Shown one piece after another: positions 53,610-63,621 of a stretch of 64,000 bases of DNA (its first letter is position 1; each line of letters starts with the position of its first letter). Source of the stretch: Candidatus Symbiopectobacterium endolongispinus (lineage in GTDB: Bacteria > Pseudomonadota > Gammaproteobacteria > Enterobacterales > Enterobacteriaceae). Position numbers and translations under genes: made by a program. The notes beneath the pieces are model-generated. The model saw only the letters and a list, made by a program, of their open reading frames with translations. It had not been told where the DNA came from and did no database searches. The DNA is taken from the NCBI RefSeq assembly GCF_018777385.1, contig NZ_JAFJYB010000001.1, forward strand, positions 124,001 through 188,000, written 5' to 3'.

Positions 53610-53957
53610 TGGCACAACAACGCAGTCGTCGTTTGCGCAAAAAAGTTACACATTGATGAGTTTCAGGAACTGGGCTTTTCGGTAAGCTGGCGTTTCGCTG
53701 AGGGCACGCCGGTCGATACCATCGATGCCACTCTGGATAAGTTTGTTGACGATGTGATTGATCCGGCTGGCCTGGCATTTGAAGGCAGCGGTTATCTGCA
53801 TTGGGAAGGGTTAATCTGCTTGCAGAAGACCGGCCATTGTACCGATGCGCACCGTGAGCAGGTCGTTGCCTGGCTGAAAGCCCAACAGTTGCAGGAGTTT
53901 AAAGTTAGCGAACTGTTCGATATCTGGTGGGACCTGCCGGAAAATCTGCTCTCCTGA
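53609..53957 (+). pseudogene. yggL: DUF469 protein YggL, frameshifted
   Basis: Small ribosome-associated protein (~110 residues). ATG at 53609 overlaps the trmB stop; [12 protein letters not shown] is followed by an extra G after AAAAAA (about 53646), producing an early stop. In the shifted frame LHIDEFQELGFSVSWRF, GYLHWEGLIC and SELFDIWWD continue to 53957 and match YggL. One single-base insertion is the only lesion. Confidence 0.9.
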
Positions 53958-53980
53958 TTCTGTTTTTATAGGAAGACGAC

Positions 53981-54694
53981 ATGTTGCGATCGGTAATGCT
54001 CTCTCTGCTGGCTTTGTTGTCCTGGCAGGCACAGGCGCCGTATCAATGTGAAGTGAATCCGCAGAATGACATCTTCATTACACCGCAACAGGTGCAGGTG
54101 GTTGGCGCAAGTGGCAATCTGGTGATTTCGCCGCAGGGCGACGTCACCCGCAACCAGACGGCAGTAACGCTTACTGCGGCACAACGTCAGCAGGCGAAAG
54201 CGTATCAAGCGGATTTGCGTCAGCAACTGCCGTGGATTGAGCAGGGTGCACTGGCGCATCTGGAAAAAGCGAGCGTGGCGCTGAATGGTGTCATTGCTAA
54301 GGAACTGGGAAGTGACAGCAATGTGCGTGCCCGTCTGACCACGTTGGATACCCAACTCAAGCAGCAGATGGCGCGCATTCTCGAGCCGCGCAGCGATGGC
54401 ATTGCGTTTCATCACCAGGCCGTCAAACAGGTGGAGCAGGATGGCCGCCAGTTGGTGCAGCAGGCCCTTGGCGGCGTGTTGCAAGACAGCCTGAACGAGA
54501 TGGGTGTAAAGCAGCTTTCCAGCGGCGGCAATCCGTTGCAGGCGATGATGGGTAACCTTGGCAACCTGCAACAAGCGATTCAAACTGAGTGGAACAGCCA
54601 GGAACTCACGTTCCAGCGCTTTGGCAAGGATGTATGCCAGCGAGTCATTTCACTGGAAAACCAGCGTAAGCAGTTGCTTAAATCCCTGCCGTAA
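53981..54694 (+). CDS. yggN: DUF2884 periplasmic protein YggN
   Basis: 237-residue exported protein of unknown function (E. coli 239). Signal peptide MLRSVMLSLLALLSWQAQA, then YQCEVNPQNDI and a long helical Gln-rich region. One cysteine near the N-terminus and one near the C-terminus (KDVCQRVISLENQRKQLL) may pair. Follows yggL by 23 bp. Intact, ended by a strong terminator. Confidence 0.92.
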   Translation: MLRSVMLSLLALLSWQAQAPYQCEVNPQNDIFITPQQVQVVGASGNLVISPQGDVTRNQTAVTLTAAQRQQAKAYQADLRQQLPWIEQGALAHLEKASVALNGVIAKELGSDSNVRARLTTLDTQLKQQMARILEPRSDGIAFHHQAVKQVEQDGRQLVQQALGGVLQDSLNEMGVKQLSSGGNPLQAMMGNLGNLQQAIQTEWNSQELTFQRFGKDVCQRVISLENQRKQLLKSLP

Positions 54695-54707
54695 TCGTAC
54701 CTACAGC

Positions 54708-54750
54708 GCCACTCTGATGAAAACAAGTATTTCGTCAGAGTGGCTTTTTT
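54708..54750 (+). terminator. Terminator after yggN
   Basis: Long stem GCCACTCTGA(T)GAAA / TTTCGTCAGAGTGGC with a short loop and six T residues, 14 bp past the yggN stop. Confidence 0.93.
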
Positions 54751-54995
54751 ATGCCCCCGCTTTATCCTAGGAACTTGGCAAGGCGTATAGCCGATTTATG
54801 AAAGCTAGTTATGGTTATACATATATCATTCTTTTACTTGATTCTATTTCTCTCATGCCGTTGTAAAAATAAAGAAGAATAAATGTGAAGTAGTAAGTGG
54901 ATGACCTTTAAGGGGCATTTACGTTTACAGCTTCTCACTTTTGCCTATGCAATACGAAGCGTGATGGATGTATATTATTTAACAAAGGACTTAAC

Positions 54996-55451
54996 ATGAC
55001 CTTCACCGAACTGTTGCAGACAATTTCTGCCGATATGCATGTAGATATTAATAAAGCCGTTGATAGCGGAGGTTGTGCTATCCGCTTTGAGAATAATGTT
55101 GAACTGAATATTGAATATCATAATGACGAGGCCTATCTTTTTTCACCCGTCATGCGTACGGCAGATATTCTCTCCGATGATTTTTTCGCATCGCTGTTAC
55201 AAATCCATTTGTTTGGGGTCGCAACCGAGCGTTGCTGGTTTGGTTTTGATGCCAGCGGTAATCAGGTCATTCTGTTTCATCTGCTCACGTTGGATAATAT
55301 GGATGCCGAGATCGCGATAAAACGTATCGACACACTCATTACACAAGTTCAGTACTGGCAAGAGCATCTGCCCAAGATTGTCAATCGAGCTTCACGACCT
55401 ACAATGGCGCAAACCAATATCAGCAGAAACAGGTATCAACGTACACGATGA
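54996..55451 (+). CDS. CesT-family type III secretion chaperone
   Basis: 151-residue acidic protein of the CesT/Tir chaperone fold, which binds the N-terminal region of a type III effector and keeps it secretion-competent. It starts MTFTELLQTISADM at 54996; the alternating pattern (GCAIRFENNVELNIEY, LFSPVM, LLQIHLFGVATERCWFGFD, ILFHLLTLDNMD) is typical. The ATGA overlap with the next gene couples their translation, as in chaperone/effector pairs. No Hrp-box promoter was found upstream. The C-terminal tail (TMAQTNISRNRYQRTR) is longer than usual. Intact. Family assignment is from pattern, not a search. Confidence 0.68.
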   Translation: MTFTELLQTISADMHVDINKAVDSGGCAIRFENNVELNIEYHNDEAYLFSPVMRTADILSDDFFASLLQIHLFGVATERCWFGFDASGNQVILFHLLTLDNMDAEIAIKRIDTLITQVQYWQEHLPKIVNRASRPTMAQTNISRNRYQRTR

Positions 55452-57249
55452 AGATTTCCGATGGCGTGAAACTGGCTGCCCGTACGCTAACCTATAAAGC
55501 GATGGACAGCAGTAAAGTCGTTAATACGCTGGTTAACCGCATCACTTTTGGCTCGGTCACCCGCGATACATTGGCGAAGAATATCCTACCCGGTACGGTT
55601 AACCTTGCACAGCAATACGCGTGTGAACAAAAATTGCTGGGTTAGCTAAGCGCTGAAATTGTCAGCCTTGGCAGAAGCGTATTGTTTGATAATACGATGG
55701 CGCAGGTAAAAGAGGGAGCTGGTCCCTCGGTCTCTTTGCTGATGGAATACAATGGTAATAATTCGTGTTCCACCTTCCTGGCGAGTAAAATTGCCTGGCG
55801 TTTCCTACCTGATATGTTACAAGACCATGCGCTGGAGCGCATTTCATGCGTTTGGTCAAAGCAGGAATCAGGCTCACAGGTGATGAAACTGGCAATAGAA
55901 AATGCCCTCACCGGTGTTTATGGTGGAAAGATGATTGCTGCGACATTTATGTCGGTATTGAAACGCACAATTCTGGATAATGCAGAATATCAAAGTAATA
56001 CGGCATTGCACCGTATTGCGGCAAAAGAGTTACAGCGGCATTATACACAAAGTAAAGAAGTCGTCCCGGAAATTTCATTGTGTTCAGTAATTTCATCCGT
56101 AACCGCAGAAACCTACAGCCATGTTTCATCCCTGTGCTTGCAATCAGAAGTGATGCGGAATGTTTTGCAATTGCCTGCCAAAATAAAAGAAGTATTCAAT
56201 GAATTCAGCACATGGTTACCAACGGGTGGGGCCAATGGAGACAAAAAAACAGTCTCCGATCTTGTTGAACTCGCCATCGTTGCCCATAAAACACAACAGT
56301 CTGAACAGGTTGATGAGATGTTCAAGATGATTGCCGAACTGCCTAAAGAGGTTCGTAGCGAATTCCAAAATAAATATGAGCAACTAAAACCATTATTAGA
56401 AAAGATGCCGTTGTCTACCATCGCCATTGGTCAAAACTGGCTTAATGAACTTGAATCCGTTTCTTTCGAACATCATGGTAACTATGCTATTTCCCCTGAA
56501 CTGACGGATTTTATGAAAAATGGCTTCTCTTTGCCAGTGAAACACCCTGAGGAGGCCGGGGCTTATTTCACTGGCGGGTCGTTTATCAATGAATTGCGGC
56601 AGGGAATGGCTCTCCATATCGATAATAGCCATAAAAGCTATGGTCAAAGAGCTGTTGATGTGGGGGCAATCTGTTTTCCATTATCAAAGACATGTTCGCG
56701 TTACCTGAGGGTCTGTCTGAAGGGCAAAAGCGCCAAGTCGGACAGCTTTCTGACATGGTCAATCACCATCCTATGAGCCTGCTGGCGTTGACACACCATA
56801 TTGCACCCAAAAATGTTCTGAATAACATAGGTAATAAGGTGCTTAATGAGCTCAATCACCAGTCTGACAATGTGATTTTTACCGATAATCGATGGATGAA
56901 ACTGGGGCCGCCACAGACAAAGGTTACCGTGAGCAAGGGCAACGGCGTTGATGTTGCAACCCAGATAATCTGGCCGGTGGAGCAACTGGGTTCGTCGCGG
57001 GATGACATGCAGCCCTTATCGGGCGGTTCAAGCACGGTGTCCACCACGGTTAACAGTCATCTGGTGTTCAATGAGAACGGCTTGAAAAACAAGAGCGTGA
57101 CCATTTCAGACATCAATGTCGATTTGACTGAAAAATTAACCTTTAGCCAACCGCTGGAAACCTATACCGCTAGCGCGTCGAAATGGCTGAATAGTGATCC
57201 GCAGCGTGGCTGCTTGTTTCCTCTGCTTGGCGGTGCTTCGAGCTGCTAG
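55448..57249 (+). pseudogene. Putative type III effector partnered with the CesT-like chaperone, broken
   Basis: About 600 codons beginning at the ATGA overlap (MKISDGVKLAARTLTYKAMDSSK). An in-frame TAG at 55643-55645 interrupts after CEQKLLG; the frame then runs open (GPSVSLLMEYNGNNSCSTFLA ... ELTDFMKNGFSLPVKH) to near 56685. There an indel in a T-run shifts to IIKDMFALPEGLSEGQKRQVGQLSDMVNHHP, ending CLFPLLGGASSC at 57249. Mostly helical, no signal peptide, no transmembrane segment. I do not recognise the family. Adjacency to the chaperone is the main reason for the effector call. No secretion apparatus genes are in the window. Confidence 0.6.
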
Positions 57250-57250
57250 T

Positions 57251-57277
57251 TAAAAAAAGGCCCAGTAGTGGGCCTTA
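57251..57277 (-). terminator. Terminator of tas
   Basis: AAGGCCCA / TGGGCCTT hairpin; on the minus strand it is followed by seven T. About 21 bp past the tas stop, between convergent genes. Confidence 0.85.
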
Positions 57278-57297
57278 ACAGTGAAATAGTCTCGATA

Positions 57298-58328
57298 TTA
57301 AGGTGCCGGGATGGCGAAACGGCGATGAATCTCTTCCAACTCAGCCAGCACTTCGGCATTCAATTGCACCTCCAGGCTGGCAAGGTTGGTATCGAGTTGT
57401 TCAAGCGTGGTTGCTCCCAGTATGGTACTGGCGACAAACGGTTGCTGACGAACAAACGCCAACGCCATTTGTGCCGGGTCCAGCCCGTGACGTTGAGCCA
57501 GAGCTACGTACTCGGCAATGGCTTGCTGGGTGCGCGGAGCGCTGTAGGCTGAACAGCGTATTGCGCGCCCCGGCAGGCTGCGCACCATTCAGATATTTCC
57601 CGGTTAACGTACCAAAGGCGAGGGGCGAATAGGCCAACAGCTCAACCCCTTCGTGATGGCTGATTTCAGCCAAACCCACTTCGAAGCTGCGATTGAGCAG
57701 GCTGTACGGGTTCTGGATGGAAACGATACGCGGCAAATTATGTTTTTCGGCCAGTTGCAGATAGCGCATTACGCCCCAGGGGGTTTCATTTGATACTCCG
57801 ATATAGAGGATTTTTCCGGCGCGCACCCGCTCTTCAAGGGCTTCCTGCGTTTCTAGCAGCGTCACCGCTGCTTTGTCATTGGTGTATTGATAGTTCAATT
57901 TGCCAAAGCAGTTGGTTTGTCTCTGCGGCCAGTGCACTTGATAAAGGTCGAGGTAGTCGGTATTCAGGCGAGTGAGGCTAGCGTCCAGCGCGGCACGGAT
58001 ATTTTTACGATCCAATACCTGTTGCGGACGGATACCGACGTCGCCGCCACGGCTTGGCCCGGCGACTTTACTTGCCAAAATCAGTTTTTCTCTGCCGCCA
58101 CGCGAGGCTAGCTATGAGCCAATATAGCGTTCCGTTAGCCCCTGTGTTTCCGGTCGCGGTGGCACAGGATACATTTCTGCGGTGTCAATCAGGTTAACGC
58201 CAGCTGCCACTGCGCGATCGAGCTGCGCGTGCGCCTCCGCTTCACTGTTTTGTTCACCAAACGTCATGGTGCCCAGACTGAGCACGCTGAATTCTAAAGC
58301 ACTATGGGGGAATATGGTGATAGAGCAT
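57298..58328 (-). pseudogene. tas: Aldo/keto reductase Tas, broken
   Basis: NADPH-dependent aldo-keto reductase related to E. coli Tas. It starts at 58328 (MLYHHIP); five C near 58308 instead of four shift the frame, after which SALEFSVLSLGTMTFGEQNSEAEAHAQLD and AEMYPVPPRPETQGLTERYIG are readable. TAG at 58112-58114 replaces the conserved Trp of NWLA. The central part is open (DYLDLYQVHWPQRQTNCFGKL, ILYIGVSNETPWGV, YSLLNRSFEVGL). Another shift near 57560 precedes QQAIAEYVALAQRHGLDPAQMALAF to the end at 57298. Three lesions. Confidence 0.9.
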
Positions 58329-58467
58329 TGCCAGCTTCCTTAATGTCTGAAAATCCCGACGTCCTAATCCCTTACGTAAAGTGAAAAACCAGCGCCTGTT
58401 TCTAACTATAACCAAGTAATGCTATGGGGGGAAGCACCTTTAATGGCGTCATGGTGTGAAAAAAAAC

Positions 58468-58490
58468 AAAAAAGCCAGGCAAGGCCTGCC
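58468..58490 (-). terminator. Probable terminator of ygdR
   Basis: Hairpin GGCAGGCCTTGCCTGGC followed by TTTTTTG and further T on the minus strand, directly after the ygdR stop. The stem has one mismatch. Confidence 0.65.
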
Positions 58491-58491
58491 G

Positions 58492-58710
58492 TTAACGCTG
58501 AACAATCTGGGAAACAACTTCATTATTGATCTGTCGCCACTGCTCATCTTCATCAAGATAACTGAGTAGGCCAGTATCTTTATCCAACGCCGGCTTGTTT
58601 TTGGTCAGCAACATCTGACCTTATTTGGTGGCAATCACATAGTTGCTGCTACACCCACTTAGAAACATGGCAAAAAAGCATAACGCGATGACTTTGTGTC
58701 GAATCGTCAT
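58492..58710 (-). pseudogene. ygdR: DUF903 lipoprotein YgdR, one nonsense codon
   Basis: 72-codon lipoprotein: MTIRHKVIALCFFAMFLSGCSSNYVIATK with lipobox SGC, then an in-frame TAA at 58621-58623, then GQMLLTKNKPALDKDTGLLSY and VVSQIVQR. The order mutH-ygdQ-ygdR-tas is the same as in E. coli. Only one stop codon breaks it; the product would be limited to a short lipopeptide. Confidence 0.82.
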
Positions 58711-58898
58711 CAGGTAATCCACTCGAATAGTAAAACAACGGACAATGGCTCTCTTTAGAACCTAATCTCTATCAAAAAACATGAATATACAAGATGAGTC
58801 TAGCAAAGCGTGAAAAAGAAGAATGTAGGAATAATGGAAATAATCAGTGATTCACCCGTAAAGGGGAGAGCGGGCAGCCAATGCTACCCGCTGCGGGG

Positions 58899-59627
58899 CT
58901 ACTCTGCGTTTGTCGCTTTTTTACTGCGCATCAGATTCAGCGCTTCAACCGACATTGAGAAGAACATAGCGAAATAGATATAACCTTTGGGAACGTGGAC
59001 ATCGACGCTTTCCAGAATCAGCGTAAACCAGACCAGAATCAGGAAAGAGAGTGCCAGAATTTTCACCGATGGGTGGCGATCGACAAACTCACCGATGGCG
59101 CGGGCTGAAAACGTCATCACCCCTACGGCAATCACCACGGCGGCCATCATGATAAACAGATGGTCGGAAAGGCCGACGGCGGTAATGACGGAGTCAAGGC
59201 TGAAGATGATGTCCAACAACATGATATGCACAATCGCTCCGAAAAAGGAATGCACCTGGCTGGCATGTGCCTCTGAACCGCCTTCGATAGTCTCATGAAC
59301 TTCGCGACTGGATTTCCAGATCAGGAACAAGCCGCCGAAAAACAGGATCAGATCGCGCACTGATATTTCATTATCCATCAGCGTAAACAGCGGGTTGGTC
59401 AGGCGAATCACCCAGGCGATAGAGGCGAGCAGGCCAAGGCGCATCAACATGGCCCCCAGAAGGCCAATACGGCGCGCTTTGTTTTGCTGAGCTTTGGGTA
59501 ACTTGGCGACAACCAGAGAAAGTAAGATGATGTTGTCGATACCTAGTACGATCTCCAAAATGGTCAGCGTGCCGAGCGCCAGTCATGCATTCGGATCAAC
59601 AATCCAATCAAATGCTATATCAATCAC
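58899..59627 (-). pseudogene. ygdQ: TerC-family membrane protein YgdQ, N-terminal nonsense codon
   Basis: Seven-helix TerC-family protein, possibly a metal-ion exporter. The original start is probably GTG at 59627 (DIAFDWIVDPNA). TGA at 59583-59585 replaces the Trp in NAWLALGTLT. Everything after it is intact and in frame: EIVLGIDNIILLSLVVAKLP, DIIFSLDSVITAVGLSDHLFIM, PKGYIYFAMFFSMSVEALNLM. Re-initiation could make a protein without the first helix, but that helix is conserved. Confidence 0.85.
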
Positions 59628-59710
59628 ACATAAACGAAATTTAAACGTAGATTATACGCTTCGCTTTCGGCTTTCTGGCAAGAAAAAACGATACGCATTA
59701 TCTGTACCGT

Positions 59711-60397
59711 TTAAAGATGGAAGTGACGGGCTAGCATTGGGCCGGTAAAGGTTTTCTTTAAATAGAAACCGCGAGGTAGCGTCATGATGGGCTGACCAAA
59801 CTCGCCGATCGCTTGTGTCATCGCCTTGTTGTTGACTCCTTTGGGGCGTAATTGTAATACCTCGCCGTGACGCGCGGTGATGCTCTCCACTTTGCCGAGC
59901 ACAATCAGGTCCATCAGCTCTTCCCAATCCCTACGCAGCAGATCTTCCTCCTCGGGAGAGGGGCTCCAGATAAGCGGCGTGCCGATGTGCCGTTCGCCAA
60001 GCGGAATGTCACGCGACCCTTCTACCGGGATCCACAGCACTCGAGCCAACTTATGCCGCACATGGCTGCTTTCCCATGTCACACCGCTGTTGCCGGTCAG
60101 CGGAGCCACCGACACGAAGGTGGTTTCAAGCGGCCTGCCCCGGTCATCAATCGGAATAGTTTTTAGCTCCACGCCAATTTCCGGAAAATCCTGTTCTGGT
60201 TTGCTGCCAGCACTGGCACCGAGAAAGCGCTCAAGCAATACACCGATCCACCCTTTGTCGCGTTTAAGGTTGGCTGGCAGCGGCAGATTGGCTTGTACAG
60301 CAAGTTCTGCCAGCGTATAGCCGGCAAGCGCTTGTGCGAGCTCAAGTAGCGCATGTTCATCGGCGGGTGGTGTTGCAATCGGGTTGGGCATATTCAC
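59711..60397 (-). CDS. mutH: DNA mismatch repair endonuclease MutH
   Basis: Methyl-directed mismatch repair endonuclease nicking the unmethylated strand at GATC. 228 residues (E. coli 229). The catalytic DX(n)EXK motif is intact ([15 protein letters not shown]), followed by [20 protein letters not shown] and the C-terminal [16 protein letters not shown]. Intact, whereas mutY in the same window is deleted internally. The start is at 60397; an internal Met two codons on is an alternative. Confidence 0.96.
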   Translation of the reverse strand: MNMPNPIATPPADEHALLELAQALAGYTLAELAVQANLPLPANLKRDKGWIGVLLERFLGASAGSKPEQDFPEIGVELKTIPIDDRGRPLETTFVSVAPLTGNSGVTWESSHVRHKLARVLWIPVEGSRDIPLGERHIGTPLIWSPSPEEEDLLRRDWEELMDLIVLGKVESITARHGEVLQLRPKGVNNKAMTQAIGEFGQPIMTLPRGFYLKKTFTGPMLARHFHL

Positions 60398-61056
60398 CTA
60401 TGAAACAGAACGTCAGGCTGACTGAAAAAATACAGCATCCATCAGGTTTTTCAACAGGGCGCTGCCGTGCCGAAAGGAAAACAATAATAGCATGATTCAT
60501 AGCATATTTTGTTTATCCCGCCAATGTATCACGTCGGTTTTATCGTTGTTCAGGGATAGACACCGACAATAAACAGGATCTTACACCAGGTTATCCACAG
60601 ATTTTTGGGATAACCGGGATAAGTCATCACTACTGGTTTGATTTACAGCCTTGACGTCACGAGTTTTTGCGATTCTTGCGCTGCGTCTGTGGATAAAACC
60701 GTCGTGGAGCAATCTTTCACCACTCTGCCGGACAGTGGTTTATTTGCAGTGAATATGTCGTGGGTTAAATCGGTATTTTTTTGAAAATAAAGGAAGAATT
60801 TTGAGGTTTTGCGCTGCGGTTTTAACGACAGAGAAAATGTTTTCCGCATGCTTTCATTTGGTTCTGCACAGTGATATCCACAAAAATAGTGAATAAAAGC
60901 GCTATGCCTGACGCATGCTGTTTATAACTCTTCCCCTTTCTGTGGGTTAGCCGCAGGTTATTCGTAGAATCAATGCTGTTAAGCAAGAGTTTACCGGGTG
61001 ACGGGAGTGTGAAACAATCAGGTCATCTTTGCATTGAAAGTTTTCGAGGTAGTCCG
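60398..61056. other. Divergent promoter region mutH / rppH
   Basis: About 660 bp without a credible gene. Short frames occur but have no family resemblance. It must hold the mutH (minus) and rppH (plus) promoters. Confidence 0.5.
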
Positions 61057-61584
61057 GTGATCGATGATGATGGCTACCGCCCTAACGTTGGTATTGTAAT
61101 CTGCAATCGGCTTGGTGAAGTGCTCTGGGCGCGCCGTTATGGTCAGCACTCCTGGCAGTTCCCGCAAGGGGGCATCAACCCGGGGGAAAGCCCTGAACAG
61201 GCCATGTATCGCGAACTGTTTGAAGAGGTGGGACTCAGGAAAAAGGATGTCCGTATTCTGGCTTCAAACCGTAGCTGGTTACGTTACAAATTACCAAAAC
61301 GTTTGGTGCGTTGGGATACAAAACCGGTTTGTATCGGTCAAAAGCAGAAGTGGTTTCTGCTACAGTTAATATGCAACGAATCTGATATTAATATGCAAAG
61401 CAGTGGCACGCCGGAGTTCGATGGCTGGCGCTGGGTGAGTTACTGGTATCCTGTGCGTCAGGTGGTGTCGTTTAAACGCGACGTTTACCGTCGGGTGATG
61501 AAAGAATTTATCAGCCCGGTTATACAACTGCAAGAGAACGCCGCGGCGAGGGCGCCTTCGGTGCCTCGGCGCAAAAGAGGATAA
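61057..61584 (+). CDS. rppH: RNA pyrophosphohydrolase RppH
   Basis: NUDIX hydrolase that removes pyrophosphate from mRNA 5' ends and triggers decay. 175 residues. The start is GTG at 61057 ([16 protein letters not shown]), the start position used in the family; longer upstream frame is not conserved. The NUDIX box [22 protein letters not shown] is complete, followed by [27 protein letters not shown]. Precedes ptsP by 12 bp, as in E. coli. Intact. Confidence 0.96.
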   Translation: MIDDDGYRPNVGIVICNRLGEVLWARRYGQHSWQFPQGGINPGESPEQAMYRELFEEVGLRKKDVRILASNRSWLRYKLPKRLVRWDTKPVCIGQKQKWFLLQLICNESDINMQSSGTPEFDGWRWVSYWYPVRQVVSFKRDVYRRVMKEFISPVIQLQENAAARAPSVPRRKRG

Positions 61585-61596
61585 GTCGCGCTCATC

Positions 61597-63404
61597 ATGC
61601 TCACGCGTTTGCGAGAAATCGTTGAGAAAGTGGCGGCGGCATCGCGCTTAAATGATGCTCTGGATCTGTTGGTCAATGAGACCTGCCAGGCGATGGATAC
61701 GGAAGTCTGTTCTATCTATCTATCTGGCCGATCATGATCGCCAATGTTACTACCTGATGGCGACACGCGGTTTGAAAAAGCCGCGTGGTCGTCTTATCAC
61801 GTTGGCCTTTGGTCAAGGGATTGTCGGTTTGGTAGGCCAGCGTGCTGAACCCATCAACTTGGCCGATGCGCAAGCCCACCCCAGTTTTAAATTTATCCCT
61901 TCCGTTAAAGAACAGCACTTTCGTTCTTTCCTTGGTGTGCCCATCATTCATCGTCGACAACTGCTCGGCGTGCTGGTGGTACAACAGCGCGAACACCGCG
62001 CAGTTTGCCGTGCTTCAGGATGCCTATTTGCGTGAACGCGCTGGGGATTTCCGCGCGTTTGGTCAGCGTCTATTGTTCCACCTTGACGACAGTGTGACGA
62101 GTAGCGATCGCTGGCCGCCACATTTTATTCTAGTGGCCGATGAGTTGACGGCAACGCTTCTGGCGGATGTGCCGCAAGCCCGACTGGCCGGTGTGGTCGT
62201 GCACGATGGGGCCGCCAACTCTCATGCTGCAATTATGGTGCGGGCGATGGGGATCCCCACCCTGATGGGTGCGGATATTCAGCCGGAGTTATTGCACCAG
62301 CGTACCCTGATACTCGATGGCTATCGGGGCGAACTGCTGGTGGATCCCGAACCGATGCTGTTACAAGAATATCAGCGCCTGTTGAGTGAAGATAATGCGC
62401 TGACGCGTCTGGCCGAAGACGATATGCAGCGGCCTTCGGTGCTGAAAAGTGGTGAGCGCATGCAGGTGATGCTCAACGCCGGGCTCAGTGCTGAACATGA
62501 GCAGCGTTTTATCAATCTGGTTGACGGCGTCGGGCTGTACCGCACCGAAGTGCCTTTTATGCTACAGAACGGCTTTCCGTCTGAAGATGAACAGATGGCG
62601 CAGTACCAGGGCATGTTGCAGCTTTACCCCTCACGCCCGGTGGTGTTGCGCACGTTGGATATCGGTGCAGACAAACAGCTTCCCTATTTGCCGATCAGTG
62701 AAGAGAACCCCTGTTTGGGGTGGCGTGGTATTCGCGTCACACTCGATCAACCGGAGATCTTCTTGATCCAGGTGCGGGCGATGTTGCGCGCCAATGCTGA
62801 AACCGGCAACCTGCGCATTTTATTGCCAATGATCAGCAGCTTGGACGAGGTGGACGAAGCGTGCCGGCTTATCGCACAGGCTGCCGCTGAGGTACGGGAA
62901 CTGGTGGGGCATGCTTTGCCGGAACCGCGTATCGGCGTGATGATCGAAGTCCCATCTATGCTGTTTTTGCTGCCGCACCTGGCCTCTCGTATCGATTTTG
63001 TTTCGGTAGGCACTAACGATCTGACCCAATATTTGCTGGCCGTAGATCGCAATAACCCGCATGTGGCATCACTCTATGACAGCCTGCATCCGTCCATGTT
63101 GCAGGCGCTGGCAGGTATCGCTCGCGAATGCCAAGGTCTTGATCTTGAAGTCTCTGTCTGTGGCGAAATGGCCGGTGAGGCCATGGGATCGCTGGTATTG
63201 ACCGGGTTGGGCTATCGCACATTCAGTATGAACGGTCGTAGCGTCGCGCGGGTAAAATACCTACTGCGTCAATTGGTGATGACTGAGGTGCAAGCGCTGA
63301 CCCAACGTCTTTTGGCGGCGCGTAGCGCCAGCGAAGTGCGCCAATGGATTGCACTTTTCCTCGAAGAACGCGGTTTGGGGGCGCTAGCCCGCGGTGGGCG
63401 CTGA
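61597..63404 (+). pseudogene. ptsP: Nitrogen-PTS enzyme I (PtsP), insertion and large deletion
   Basis: First kinase of the nitrogen-related phosphotransferase system; normally ~748 residues with GAF, phospho-His and PEP-binding domains. MLTRLREIVEKVA starts the GAF domain at 61597. A third TATC unit near 61717 (two expected) shifts the frame before LADHDRQCYYLMATRG. After VLVVQQRE (61.99 kb) about 145 codons are missing, and the frame changes again into QFAVLQDAYLRERAGDFRAFGQRLLFHLDD. The rest is open: active His in NSHAAIMVRAMGIPT, EENPCLGWRGIR, FVSVGTNDLTQY, CGEMAG. It ends at 63404. The deletion removes the end of GAF and the HPr-binding part, so the kinase is dead. Confidence 0.92.
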
Positions 63405-63621
63405 CAAAGTGTGTCAATGGTAACACATCCTGTTTACATAACTTTTCCTGAGCTTGCACGCTGCGTAGCGGCTGCTCTGTGCTATCATGCGCAACCGACG
63501 CCAGTGCGCTAAGGCGTTAATGCTGAGAGGGCGCTGGCAAACAAGGTTTCCCCTTTTACGACTTCCCGTACCGTGGGATAAACAACGTCGTGAGATAAAA
63601 CAAACAAGCATGTGGTGATCG

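Noticed and set aside
54751..54995. Search for an Hrp-box promoter before the CesT-like chaperone
   Set aside because: A GGAAC occurs near 54770 but the matching CCAC at the required distance is absent.
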